A stretch of 64,000 nucleotides of DNA from Streptomyces diastaticus subsp. diastaticus (GCF_011170125.1 NZ_BLLN01000005.1:620001-684000); one strand, 5' to 3'; numbered from the stretch's first letter, positions 50,460-58,773 are shown. Program-made: numbers and translations. Notes: a model not told the origin generated them from the sequence alone.

Positions 50460-50543
50460 ATGTTCGGACCCGCACGCCGTCTGGCGCTCGCCCTCTTCGC
50501 GGCCACGCCGTGGAGCGTGGACGACGCGCTCTGTCGCAGCTGA
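50460..50543 (+). CDS. Short Cys-containing leader peptide upstream of the thiosulfate transporter
   Basis: 27-codon ORF starting MFGPARRLALALFAATPW and ending DALCRS before TGA. There is no Shine-Dalgarno, but a TACAGT -10 box lies eight bases upstream of the ATG, so it would be translated from the very 5' end of a leaderless mRNA. Its single Cys codon is third from the stop. It ends 80 bp before the start of the YeeE/YedE sulfur transporter. Small Cys-containing peptides ahead of sulfur genes act as cysteine-responsive attenuators in other actinobacteria (established for mycobacteria); this one is proposed to do the same. No conserved terminator/antiterminator pair is obvious in the 80 bp. 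Confidence 0.5.
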   Translation: MFGPARRLALALFAATPWSVDDALCRS

Positions 50544-50622
50544 CCCCTCCGCGCCCGCTCCCCACGAGGGCATGGCGCGCACTGTGCCGTCCGGCCTCCC
50601 CGCCTCTTCCCGGAGTACCGCT

Positions 50623-51903
50623 GTGACCACCGCTCCCCCCGCCGGGGCACCGCCCCGCGCCGCCCTGATCACCCCCTCCCCCACCTCGGTGCCCGCCCCC
50701 GAGGCGGGCCCCGCCCCTGCCGTACGCCGGGGCCCGCTGACCGTCGCCGCCGGGATCGGCGTGCTGCTCTGCGCGTACGTCTTCGTGCGGCACGGCGCCA
50801 AGCCCGGTGTGCTGCTCCTGCTGGGCACCGGCCTCGGGTACGCCCTGTTCCACTCCCGCTTCGGCTTCACGTCGGCCTGGCGGCAACTGGTCGCCGTCGG
50901 CAACGGGACCGGGCTGCGCGCCCACACCCTGCTGCTCGGCACCACCGCCACCCTCTTCGCGCTGGTCCTCGGGACGGGGGCGGGTCTGTTCGGCTCCACC
51001 CCGGCGCCCAGCGCGGGCTCGCTCGGTGTCGGGCTGCTGATCGGGGCGTTCGTCTTCGCCATCGGGATGCAGCTCGGCGGTGCCTGCGCCTCGGGCACGC
51101 TCTTCGCGGTCGGCTCGGGGCAGTCCTCGATCGTGCTGACCCTGTTCGGCTTCATCACCGGGTCGACGCTGGCCGCTTGGCAGTTCGGCCTGTGGAGCGA
51201 CCTGCCCGCGCTCGACCCGGTCCTCCTCTCCGACCACGTGGGCCGGTTCGGCTCCTGGGCGGTGACCGTACTGGCGCTGGCCGCCGTCTGGTGGATCGCC
51301 CGCGCCGTGCAGGCCCGCCGCAACCCGCCGCCGGTGAGCGCGCCGCCCTCGGCGCGCGGCACGTGGGCCCGCGTGGTGCGCGGCTCGTGGCCCCTGGCCG
51401 CGGGCGCGGTGGCGCTCGCGGTGCTCGGCGCCGCCGTCCTGCTCGTCTCCGGCGGCGCCTGGGGCATCACCAGCGCCTTCGCCCTGTGGGGCTCGAAGGT
51501 CGTCGGCTTCCTCGGCGGCTCCCCGGAGAGCTGGGCCTTCTGGCAGCAGCCGGGCAGCGCCGCACAGCTCGCCGGCCCCGTGCTCGCGGACAAGAACAGC
51601 CTCACCGACATCGGCATCATGGTCGGCGCGGCCCTCGCCTCGGCGGCCGGCGGCGTCTGGACCCTGCACCGGGGCATCCCCGCGAGGACAGCCGTGGCCG
51701 CCGTGCTCGGCGGCGTGCTGATGGGCGTCGGCGCCCGGCTGGCGGGCGGCTGCAACATCGGCGCCTACCTCGCGGGCATCGCCTCGGGCTCCCTGCACGG
51801 CTGGCTCTGGGGTGCCGTCGCCCTCGCCGGCACCTGGGCGGGCCTCAGGCTGCGCCCCTTCTTCGGCCTCGGCAACCCGAAGCCGAGCGACAGCGTGTGC
51901 TGA
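50623..51903 (+). CDS. YeeE/YedE-family thiosulfate-type transporter
   Basis: 426-residue integral membrane protein with about 9-10 helices. The conserved cysteine motifs of YeeE/YedE thiosulfate carriers (TsuA) are present: GMQLGGACASGTLFAVGSGQ in the first half and ARLAGGCNIGAYLAGIASGSLHGWLWG in the second. GTG 50623 is preferred over ATG 50572 because GGAG lies seven bases upstream. Predicted to import thiosulfate or another reduced sulfur compound. No TusA/YeeD partner gene follows; instead comes an ArsR remnant on the other strand. A small Cys-containing leader ORF precedes it. Confidence 0.9.
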   Translation: MTTAPPAGAPPRAALITPSPTSVPAPEAGPAPAVRRGPLTVAAGIGVLLCAYVFVRHGAKPGVLLLLGTGLGYALFHSRFGFTSAWRQLVAVGNGTGLRAHTLLLGTTATLFALVLGTGAGLFGSTPAPSAGSLGVGLLIGAFVFAIGMQLGGACASGTLFAVGSGQSSIVLTLFGFITGSTLAAWQFGLWSDLPALDPVLLSDHVGRFGSWAVTVLALAAVWWIARAVQARRNPPPVSAPPSARGTWARVVRGSWPLAAGAVALAVLGAAVLLVSGGAWGITSAFALWGSKVVGFLGGSPESWAFWQQPGSAAQLAGPVLADKNSLTDIGIMVGAALASAAGGVWTLHRGIPARTAVAAVLGGVLMGVGARLAGGCNIGAYLAGIASGSLHGWLWGAVALAGTWAGLRLRPFFGLGNPKPSDSVC

Positions 51904-51940
51904 CGGCCCCCGTCTCCGGCCCACGGCGCCCTTGGCCCGC

Positions 51941-52363
51941 TCAGCGGGACGGGGGCGCCGTCGCGCCCGCCTGATCTCCGCCGTGCGGCAGCGCCAGGCC
52001 GAGCGGGGTCGGGCGTACGCCACCGAGCGGCCGGTCCGGCGCAGGGTGACCAGGCCGCTCCGGCGCAGCGCGGTGAGGTGGGCGGAGACCGTGGCGGGGC
52101 TCAGGCCGCGGACCCGGGCCGGCCCGGAAGTGGTGGCGGGTTCCTCCAGCGCGGCCGGCAGCAGGGCGCGGCCGCGTCCCAGCAGCCCGGCGAGGGCGTG
52201 CGGCGCGTCCGGCCGGCCACGCCACAGGTCGCCGACGCCGCGCGCCGGGTACACGACAGTGGGCTGCCACGGCGGGTCGGTGACCACGGTGAGCGCCGGC
52301 CACGGGCGCTGTGCCGGGCCCCGCGCGCCGCACGCCCGTTCGGGCGCCCGCAGCCTCCTCCAT
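51941..52363 (-). pseudogene. Decayed ArsR-family regulator
   Basis: Remnant of a DUF5937-type ArsR regulator. One frame reads LTVVTDPPWQPTVVYPARGVG, then ALAGLLGRGRALLPAALEEPATTS and an HTH GLSPATVSAHLTALRRSGLVTLRRTGRSVAYAR, all recognisable. Just after AYAR (about 52013) the expected continuation TPLGLALPHGGD is in another frame, reached by adding one base to CGACCCC; that frame then ends at 51941. The usual 150-residue N-terminal half is missing: upstream of about 52330 the frame runs into non-coding sequence and the promoter of the next gene. So there are two lesions, a 5' truncation and a one-base deletion. It may once have regulated the adjacent sulfur transporter. Boundaries approximate. 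Confidence 0.72.
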
Positions 52364-52618
52364 CGCCCGTTTCCCCCAACACCCGTGCGCCTTAAGGTGT
52401 TTCGCAAGCGTGAGCTACGCGCGTACCATCGCGGACCACAGTCGCGGCAGGCGTCCAGGGCGGGGGCGGAGGGTACGGGAAGCGCTGGGCGCGCCGGGCC
52501 CGGACGAGCCACGGGGACAGGCGGCCACGCCGGAGGCCAGGGCGGTGCTTGACCGGGCACCGCACGCCGGCGACCAGGACCGCGGCGGGCGCAGCACGGA
52601 CGAGGGGGACTCGGCAAG

Positions 52619-54604
52619 GTGACGGAATCGGCGGTGGGAGCGGGCGTCCTCGGGCGCTGGGGGATCATCTCCCTGGCGGGTGAGGCGCTGGGCCGCCCGC
52701 CGGAGGAGGAGCGGCCGGTGACCGTCCTGCTCGGCCCGCGCGGCAGCGGCGCCAGCGAGACGCACAGCGCGCTGATGGAACGGTACGGCCCCTCCTACCC
52801 CTTCGCCTACCTGCGGTTCGCCCCCGGCCAGGCGCTGCTGCCCCGGTACGCGCTGGGGCTGCTGGCACGGCAGTTGGAGCGGCGGCTGCCGCAGTACCGC
52901 CGCACGTCCTTTCCGCTGCTGACCCTGGGGCTGCTCGCCTCCGACGAGGACCTGTCGATGACCTCGCTGGAGGAGGGCCGACGCTCCATCCAGCAGCGGC
53001 TGCGCCACTTCCAGCAACAGGCGGAGAACCGCTACGGCGACTACCTGGCGGCCTTCTTCGAGGTGGCGGGCGGCGCGATCGGCGCCCCCGAGGGCGCCTC
53101 GACGGCGGCCCTCGCCCTGCTCAACGACGCGCTGCGACGCGGCCGGCGGCGGCTGCCCGGCGGCAACCGCTTCGGGCAGGCCGCCCACTGGTACGGCGCC
53201 CATCCGCTGACCCGCGCCCAGGACCGCTGGGAGGCGCTGACCGAGCTGAACTCCTGGCGGCACCGGGGCCACGAGGAGGACCGGGACCGCCTCGACCGCA
53301 TCCTGTTCTCCGCGTTCCTGGAGGATCTGCGGCGGGGCGCGTCACCGTCGTTCTCGCCCCGCTCCTTCCTGCTCCTGCTCGATCAGGCCGACACCCGTTA
53401 CGGGCGCCGCTTCCTGGACCTGCTGCTGCGCGCCCGGCACGACGACACCGTGGTGGCGAGCGGCCCGTGCGACCCGCTGACGGTGGTCGCGAGCTGCAAC
53501 CGGTGGCTGCCCCGCTGGGGTCCGGCCTCCGGCGAGCAGTGGCCGTGGCAGTTGCGGGTACCGGACGGGGCGTCGCTGGACGACTGGCGGGCGCACCGGC
53601 CACCGCGGGACGGCGAGGACACCTGGTGGTACCCGATCAGGCTGCGCGACCTCCAGCAGGAGGAGGTGCACACCCTGGTGGAGAAGCAGTTGCACACCCA
53701 CCCCGGCCTGTCGCCCTTCACCCGGCTGACCCCCTTCATCCACCGGCTCACCGGCGGCCTGCCCAAAGGGGTCAGCCAGGTTCTCCAGGCGCTCCAGCAG
53801 GCCGACGGGGAGCGTGCGCCCGGGCCCGCCCAGGAACGCTGGCTCAGGACGCTGCCGGACCGGATCGTGCTGGTCGGCGAGGAGCAGCGGACGCTGGCGG
53901 ACGCGGCGCTGGACTCGCTGCTCGACGGTTTCGACCAGCGTGAGCGGGACCGGCTGGCCGAGTGTGCGGCCGCGCCCGACCTGTACGTCGGCACGCAGGT
54001 GCTCGGGCACGGCGAGGCCCTCTTCACCCAGTTGCGCATCCGCCGCCTGATGGACGGCCCGGGGTCCTTCACCCCGGCGCTCCACCCGTGGCTGCGGCGG
54101 CTGCTGCTGTGGAAACTCGCCACGCGGCCCAGCGACTGGGACGCGGCGCACGACCTGCTGGCCGAGCACGCCCGGGAGGCCGGCAGGACCGCCGCCCGGA
54201 TGTACCACCGGCTGGCCACCGGCCGTCTGGAGGAGGTGGCCGACCACCTGCTGGCCCGTTTCGCCGAGTTGCCCGCGACGACCTGGATCAGCGAGTTCGA
54301 CAAGGTCACGGCGGCGCCGAACCGGCTGGCCGGTGTCGGGGGGCCGCTGGAACTGCTGGCGGCCCTGGCGCCGCCCGAGCCGGGCGGCGCGGTGACGGGC
54401 CGGTCGGTGGTGCGCGGCCTGGTGGCGGCTCGCTGGCTGTGGAGTGATCCGCTGGCGGACCCGGGTATGCGGCTGGGCCATGTGCTGGCGGACGGATTCA
54501 TCCAGCTCTCGCGGCTGGGGAGGAGCGACAACGTGGCCCTGCTGAACGAGTCGGAACGCTATCTGCACTGGCGTCCCTCGCGTACGACGACGGACGGGAG
54601 CTGA
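52619..54604 (+). CDS. Uncharacterised P-loop NTPase-like protein with degenerate Walker A
   Basis: 661-residue cytoplasmic protein, no signal peptide. VTVLLGPRGSGASETHSALM (39-46 = GPRGSGAS) has the position and shape of a Walker A loop but with Ala45 where the invariant Lys belongs. LLLLDQAD around Asp255 resembles a Walker B/aspartate strand, and VVASCNRWLPRW after it fits the sensor strand of STAND/AAA-like NTPases. A helical half follows from about 360, rich in Leu, Arg and Glu. No DNA-binding domain is visible. GTG 52619 with GAGGGGG ten bases upstream. Its stop is 7 bp from the start of a membrane-anchored binding protein, so the two are translationally linked. I do not recognise a named family. 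Function unknown. Confidence 0.8.
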   Translation: MTESAVGAGVLGRWGIISLAGEALGRPPEEERPVTVLLGPRGSGASETHSALMERYGPSYPFAYLRFAPGQALLPRYALGLLARQLERRLPQYRRTSFPLLTLGLLASDEDLSMTSLEEGRRSIQQRLRHFQQQAENRYGDYLAAFFEVAGGAIGAPEGASTAALALLNDALRRGRRRLPGGNRFGQAAHWYGAHPLTRAQDRWEALTELNSWRHRGHEEDRDRLDRILFSAFLEDLRRGASPSFSPRSFLLLLDQADTRYGRRFLDLLLRARHDDTVVASGPCDPLTVVASCNRWLPRWGPASGEQWPWQLRVPDGASLDDWRAHRPPRDGEDTWWYPIRLRDLQQEEVHTLVEKQLHTHPGLSPFTRLTPFIHRLTGGLPKGVSQVLQALQQADGERAPGPAQERWLRTLPDRIVLVGEEQRTLADAALDSLLDGFDQRERDRLAECAAAPDLYVGTQVLGHGEALFTQLRIRRLMDGPGSFTPALHPWLRRLLLWKLATRPSDWDAAHDLLAEHAREAGRTAARMYHRLATGRLEEVADHLLARFAELPATTWISEFDKVTAAPNRLAGVGGPLELLAALAPPEPGGAVTGRSVVRGLVAARWLWSDPLADPGMRLGHVLADGFIQLSRLGRSDNVALLNESERYLHWRPSRTTTDGS

Positions 54605-54611
54605 GGGCCGT

Positions 54612-56096
54612 ATGCGCAGGATCGAGTGGCCGCTTCACCTGGTGGTCCGCTCCGTGGTGGGGGTGGTGGCGGCCGGGGTGCTGGCGGTGGCGGGCGTGGT
54701 GGCGTGGGACTGGTGGCAGGAGTCACGGGCCACCTGCCACGAGGACGTCGTCCGGCGCGGCCCGCACGACGAGTGCGTCGGCGTGACGACGGGCGAGCAC
54801 GTCTTCGCGCCCCACCTGGAGGACGTCCAGAAACTCATCGCCGAGGAGAACGCCCGCGTCGAGGCGGAGGGCGACGAGCACCCGTACGTCTCGGTGGCGT
54901 ATCTGACCTCGTTCACCCTCACCGACGACGACAGCAACTCGGAGGACTCGGTCCGCCACGAGCTGGAGGGCGCCTACCTGGCGCAGTACCGGCACAACCA
55001 GGGCGACCTGTCCGCCTCGCCGAAGATCCGGCTGCTGATCGCCAACACCGGCAGCGACTCCACGCAGTGGGAGTACGCGGTCGACCGGCTGCTGGAACGC
55101 AGGGACGGCCCGGACCGCCTCGTCGCCGTGACCGGGCTCGGGCCGAGCACCGAGCGGAACCTGGAGGCGCTGCGCAAGCTCTCCGACAACGACGTGGCGA
55201 CGGTGGCGAGCATCATGACGGCCACCAACATCAAGGGCATCGACGGCTTCGTACGGGTCGCGCCGACCAACGTCGACGAGGCCCGGGCCGGTGCCGCGTA
55301 CCTCAAGCGGGAGGGGTTCCGGACGGCGGCGATCGTGCAGGACGACGCGAAGTCCAACCTGTACGCGGCCACGCTGGCGCAGGCGTTCCGGGACGAGTAC
55401 CCGGACGGAGAGCACCGGCTGGTCGGCGACTCGCTGTCGTACGACTCCTCGGTCCCCAGCGCCTGGGAGGGTGAGCTGCGGTACATCCCCGGCCACCTCT
55501 GCGAGGAGAAGCCGGAGGCGGTGTACTTCGCCGGGCGTGGCAGGCATCTGGCGCACTTCCTCAACGCGCTGGCCAACCGCAGCAGTTGCAAGGACCGCGA
55601 GTTCACGGTGCTGACCGGCGACGACACCACCAACCTGACGCCGCAGCAACTCGCCGACGCGGCGCGGACCGGCGTGCAGGTCTTCTACACCGGCCTGGCG
55701 CACCAGGACATGTACGGGAAGAACCCGCAGGCGGTCTCGAAGCTCTCCGCCGACCACTTCCTGCCCGGCGGCCAGATGGACGAGTGGTTCCCCGACGACC
55801 CCCGGTACGACGGCCAGGACATCATGGGCCACGACGCGGTGCTCACCGCCGCGAAGGGGGTCGAGATGGCCTCCAAGTGGCAGGGGCAGGACAAGGTGAC
55901 CGGCGCTTCGGTGGCGCGGATGTTCCACCAGATGTCCGGCGCGCAGCAGGTGGCGGGGGCCAGCGGCTTCCTCTCCTTCAAGAAGAACGGCGACCCTCGC
56001 GACAAGGCGGTACCGATCCTGCGGCTCACCCCCTCGGGCCGCTCGGTCCTGGCCGACGTCTCCTCCGCCGCCGGCGAACCGGCCCGCGAGCAGTGA
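54612..56096 (+). CDS. Membrane-anchored periplasmic-binding-like receptor (type I PBP fold)
   Basis: 494-residue protein. One N-terminal membrane helix (about 13-33, VVGVVAAGVLAVAGVVAWDW) with a very short cytoplasmic tail and no lipobox, then an outside domain. That domain resembles branched-chain amino acid/amide ABC binding proteins: IRLLIANTGSDSTQWEYAVDRLL, LVAVTGLGPSTERNLEALRKLSDNDVATVAS, AAYLKREGFRTAAIVQDDAKSNLYAATLAQAF, and late GHDAVLTAAKGVEMASKW. A Cys pair close to the membrane (ATCHED, DECVGV) could form a disulfide. There is no permease or ABC ATPase gene nearby, so it is probably a sensor or scaffold rather than a transporter part. Partner gene: the NTPase-like protein immediately upstream. 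Confidence 0.85.
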   Translation: MRRIEWPLHLVVRSVVGVVAAGVLAVAGVVAWDWWQESRATCHEDVVRRGPHDECVGVTTGEHVFAPHLEDVQKLIAEENARVEAEGDEHPYVSVAYLTSFTLTDDDSNSEDSVRHELEGAYLAQYRHNQGDLSASPKIRLLIANTGSDSTQWEYAVDRLLERRDGPDRLVAVTGLGPSTERNLEALRKLSDNDVATVASIMTATNIKGIDGFVRVAPTNVDEARAGAAYLKREGFRTAAIVQDDAKSNLYAATLAQAFRDEYPDGEHRLVGDSLSYDSSVPSAWEGELRYIPGHLCEEKPEAVYFAGRGRHLAHFLNALANRSSCKDREFTVLTGDDTTNLTPQQLADAARTGVQVFYTGLAHQDMYGKNPQAVSKLSADHFLPGGQMDEWFPDDPRYDGQDIMGHDAVLTAAKGVEMASKWQGQDKVTGASVARMFHQMSGAQQVAGASGFLSFKKNGDPRDKAVPILRLTPSGRSVLADVSSAAGEPAREQ

Positions 56097-56190
56097 CGCC
56101 CGCCCGTACGGCGCCCGGCCCCGCACCGGACGCCGTACGGACGCCTGGGTACGGTGGGCCTCCGCGCGCCGAGCCCGCCAGGAGACCGCC

Positions 56191-57402
56191 ATGTCCACCC
56201 CGCCACCCCTCCCTCTCGCCGGTGTGACGGTCGTCAGCGTCGAACAGGCGGTGGCCGCGCCGTACGCGACCCGGCAACTGGCCGACCTGGGCGCCCGGGT
56301 GGTCAAGGTGGAGCGCCCCGGGGGCGGCGACTTCGCACGGCGGTACGACACCACCGTGCACGGGCAGGCCAGTTACTTCGTCTGGCTCAACCGCTCCAAG
56401 GAGTCGATCTGCCTGGACCTCAAGTCGCCCGAGGGGCGGCAGATCCTGGAGGAACTCCTCGCCGGGGCCGATGTCTTCGTGCAGAACCTCGCACCCGGCG
56501 CCGCCGACCGCCTGGGCCTGGACCCGGAGGGCCTCCAGGCCCGTCACCCCTCGCTCGTCCCGTGCCGCATCACCGGCTGGGGCGCGAGCGGCCCCTGGTC
56601 CGACCGCAAGGCGTACGACCTGCTGGCGCAGTGCCAGACAGGGCTGCTGTCGATCACCGGCACGCCCGAGGAGGCGGTCCGCTCGGGCATCTCGGTCGCC
56701 GACATCGCGGCCGGGATGTACGCCTGCAGCGGTGTCCTCACCGCGCTCTACACCCGGGCGACGACGGGTCGCGCCCCGACTGTCGACGTCTCCCTCTTCG
56801 AGGCACTGGCGGAGTGGATGGGCCAGCCCGCCCTCTACACGGAGTACGGAGGCACACCGCCGCCCCGGGTGGGGGCGCGGCACGCGACGATCGCGCCGTA
56901 CGGCCCGTTCACCACGGCGGAGGGCAAGGACGTGCTGCTCTCGGTGCGGAACGAACGGGAGTGGGCGGCCCTGTGCACGGTGGTGCTCGGCACTCCCCGA
57001 CTGGCGGTGGACCCGCGTTTCGCCACCGGCCCCGACCGGGTCGCGCACCGGGAGGAGCTGGAGGAGCTGGTGGCCGGGCGGCTCGCCGGGCTCGGCACCG
57101 AGGAGGCGCTCGAACTGCTGGAGGAGGCGGGGATCGCGGCGGCCGGGGTCAACTCGGTGCCGGAGTTCCTGGATCACCCGGTACTGGCCGAGCGCGGGCG
57201 CTGGCGGCAGATCGAGGTGCCCGGGACGGCCTCGCCGGTCCGTGCGCTGCTGCCCCCGGCCGACCTCGGCGGCGTCGAGGCGCCCATGGGCCCGGTGCCG
57301 GCGGCGGGGGAGCACACCCGGCGGATCCTGGCGTCGCTCGGCCACAGCCCGCAGCAGATCGCCCGGTTGCTGGCGGCGGGGGTGGCGGAGGCCGACGGCT
57401 GA
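56191..57402 (+). CDS. CaiB/BaiF-family (family III) CoA-transferase
   Basis: 403-residue family III CoA-transferase. PLAGVTVVSVEQAVAAPYATRQLADLGARVVKVERPGGGDFARRYD is the standard opening; WLNRSKESICLDLKSPEG follows; the catalytic Asp is in KAYDLLAQCQTGLLSITG. It exchanges CoA between carboxylic acids such as formyl-, succinyl- or carnitine-type thioesters; substrate not readable. ATG 56191 with AGGAGA upstream. Separated from the dicarboxylate island by 6 kb, so joint function is not assumed. Confidence 0.92.
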   Translation: MSTPPPLPLAGVTVVSVEQAVAAPYATRQLADLGARVVKVERPGGGDFARRYDTTVHGQASYFVWLNRSKESICLDLKSPEGRQILEELLAGADVFVQNLAPGAADRLGLDPEGLQARHPSLVPCRITGWGASGPWSDRKAYDLLAQCQTGLLSITGTPEEAVRSGISVADIAAGMYACSGVLTALYTRATTGRAPTVDVSLFEALAEWMGQPALYTEYGGTPPPRVGARHATIAPYGPFTTAEGKDVLLSVRNEREWAALCTVVLGTPRLAVDPRFATGPDRVAHREELEELVAGRLAGLGTEEALELLEEAGIAAAGVNSVPEFLDHPVLAERGRWRQIEVPGTASPVRALLPPADLGGVEAPMGPVPAAGEHTRRILASLGHSPQQIARLLAAGVAEADG

Positions 57403-57430
57403 GCCGCACGACGCGCCGCCGGGCTGCCGC

Positions 57431-57474
57431 GCGACACGGCGCGACACGGCGCGACACGGCGCGACACGGCGCGA
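57431..57474. repeat. 10-bp tandem repeat, 4.4 copies
   Basis: GCGACACGGC repeated four times exactly plus GCGA, starting 29 bp after the CaiB/BaiF stop. Confidence 0.9.
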
Positions 57475-57883
57475 AGGAGAACTCCTGAAGCGGGTCGCGG
57501 TGACGGGGTGCTGACGGACCCGGCGGTCTTCGCGGCGGCCGCCCGGCTCTGCCCCGCCCGTGCCTCCTGGCCGGGTCCGGGCGCCTAACGTGAACGCGAG
57601 CCGCGGGCGCCCGGTGGGGGCCGGCCCTCCGCCGGAACAGCTCGGGGACGCCGTCGCCGCCGGGCGCGGCGGGCCAGTGGGCGGTTCCGGCACCGTGCCG
57701 CTCGGCGACCAGGACCCGGACCGGGCCCCGGCGTGGAACGCCCCGCGCGCCGCCGGCCGCCCGGTGTGGAGGGCGGGCAGTTGGAGAGCGGGCCCGGTGG
57801 GAGGGGACCACGAAGGGTGCGTCACGGGCCCTGGACCGCCCCGCGCGGGGGCCGCCGGGCAAGGGCCCTCGTGTGAGGCCCTT

Positions 57884-57903
57884 GCACGGCGGGCCCGCCG
57901 TGC
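57884..57903. repeat. 20-bp perfect palindrome
   Basis: GCACGGCGGGCCCGCCGTGC, ten bases before the 8-bp repeat array begins. Possible cruciform or terminator for either neighbour. Confidence 0.6.
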
Positions 57904-57912
57904 GTCCGCCGG

Positions 57913-58062
57913 GTCAGGCGGTCAGGCGGTCAGGCGGTCAGGCGGTCAGGCGGTCAGGCGGTCAGGCGGTCAGGCGGTCAGGCGGTCAGGCGGTCAGGCG
58001 GTCAGGCGGTCAGGCGGTCAGGCGGTCAGGCGGTCAGGCGGTCAGGCGGTCAGGCGGTCAGG
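57913..58062. repeat. 8-bp tandem repeat array, 18.75 copies
   Basis: Unit GTCAGGCG repeated eighteen times without a mismatch plus six bases, 150 bp in all. Its right end lies inside the last codons and stop of the leftward DJ-1/PfpI gene, whose end CTGACCGCCTGA is one unit of the array read on the other strand. Copy number is expected to vary by slippage. Confidence 0.97.
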
Positions 58063-58604
58063 GTGGCGTCGATCTCGCGGAGGAACTCCTTCAGGTCGCC
58101 GGGATCGCGCGAGGTGATCAGCTTCCAGCCGCCGGTGTCGTCGGTCACCACGGCCTCATCCACCCACTCGCCCCCGGCGTTGCGCACGTCGGTCCGGAGC
58201 GAGGCGTACGAGGTGAGGCGCTTGCCCTGGACGGCTCCGGTCTCCACGAGGGCCCACGGGCCGTGGCAGATCGCGGCGACGGGGCGGCCCGAGGAGGTGA
58301 AGGCGCGGACGATGTCCAGTGCCTTGTCGTCGAGCCGCAGCGAGTCGGCGTTGAGCGTGCCACCAGGGACGAGCAGCAGGTCGTAGCCGGCCGGGTCGAC
58401 ATCGGCGAGGGCGAGGTCGGCCTCGGCGGTGTCGCCGGGGTCCTTGTCGCCGACCAGGGTGCGGATCTCGCCGGCGGAGACACCGGCCACGTCGACGGGG
58501 GTGCCGTGGTCGCGCAGGTGCCGGACCGGCACCAGCAGTTCGTCCTGTTCGACGCCGTAGTTGGTCACGATCGCCAGGACACGGCTTGTGCCGTTGTCAC
58601 TCAT
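58050..58604 (-). CDS. DJ-1/PfpI-family protein (type 1 glutamine amidotransferase-like)
   Basis: 184-residue DJ-1/PfpI-superfamily protein. VLAIVTNYGVEQDELLVPVRHL at the N-terminus, DLLLVPGGTLNADSLR (with the Glu/Asp region), and nucleophile elbow AAICHGPWALVETG with Cys113 and His114. Members act as glyoxalases, chaperones or hydrolases, often under stress; the exact role is open. ATG 58604 with GGAAGGA upstream. The last codons (LTA) and the TGA stop coincide with the first unit of the 8-bp repeat array; because the stop lies in that first unit, changes in copy number do not alter the protein. Confidence 0.9.
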   Translation of the reverse strand: MSDNGTSRVLAIVTNYGVEQDELLVPVRHLRDHGTPVDVAGVSAGEIRTLVGDKDPGDTAEADLALADVDPAGYDLLLVPGGTLNADSLRLDDKALDIVRAFTSSGRPVAAICHGPWALVETGAVQGKRLTSYASLRTDVRNAGGEWVDEAVVTDDTGGWKLITSRDPGDLKEFLREIDATLTA

Positions 58605-58746
58605 GTTCGTCCTTCCGGGTGTACGTCGTCGGGCGGGGTCTGACCCCACCCTCCAAAATAAGACATTCCTCACGTAAACGGGCACTTCTCGCGCCCCGCC
58701 CAGGCTCCCGGAGCGCGTGCCCGGCGGCGCGGGGCCCCATGCGCTC

Positions 58747-58773
58747 CCGGCCCCGGCCTTCAGCCGGGGCCGG
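58747..58773. terminator. GC hairpin upstream of the DJ-1/PfpI gene
   Basis: CCGGCCCCGGC, loop CTTCA, GCCGGGGCCGG: 11-bp perfect stem in the 490-bp spacer between the divergent DJ-1/PfpI and GH16 genes. No gene visibly ends into it. The rest of the spacer shows nothing clear except a TTGACA hexamer at 59072-59077 shortly before the GH16 start. Confidence 0.5.

Larger units (their letters stand above)
57403..58049. other. Non-coding spacer with two tandem repeats and a palindrome
   Basis: About 650 bases between the CaiB/BaiF gene and the leftward DJ-1/PfpI gene. It contains a 10-bp repeat (57431-57474), a 20-bp palindrome (57884-57903) and the long 8-bp array (from 57913). Open frames here exist because the 8-bp unit has no stop in any plus-strand frame; I see no believable gene. 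Confidence 0.65.

Noticed and set aside
56191..57402. CaiB/BaiF gene as part of the dicarboxylate pathway
   Set aside because: It is 6 kb away with unrelated genes and terminators between and lacks the GTATTGGA box upstream.
57913..58062. CRISPR array
   Set aside because: Unit is 8 bp, directly abutting, with no spacers and no cas genes.
57560..58643. Plus-strand frames encoding a Gly/Arg/Ser-rich repeat protein
   Set aside because: They exist only because the 8-bp unit lacks stops on that strand; the flanks are non-coding or antisense to the DJ-1/PfpI gene.
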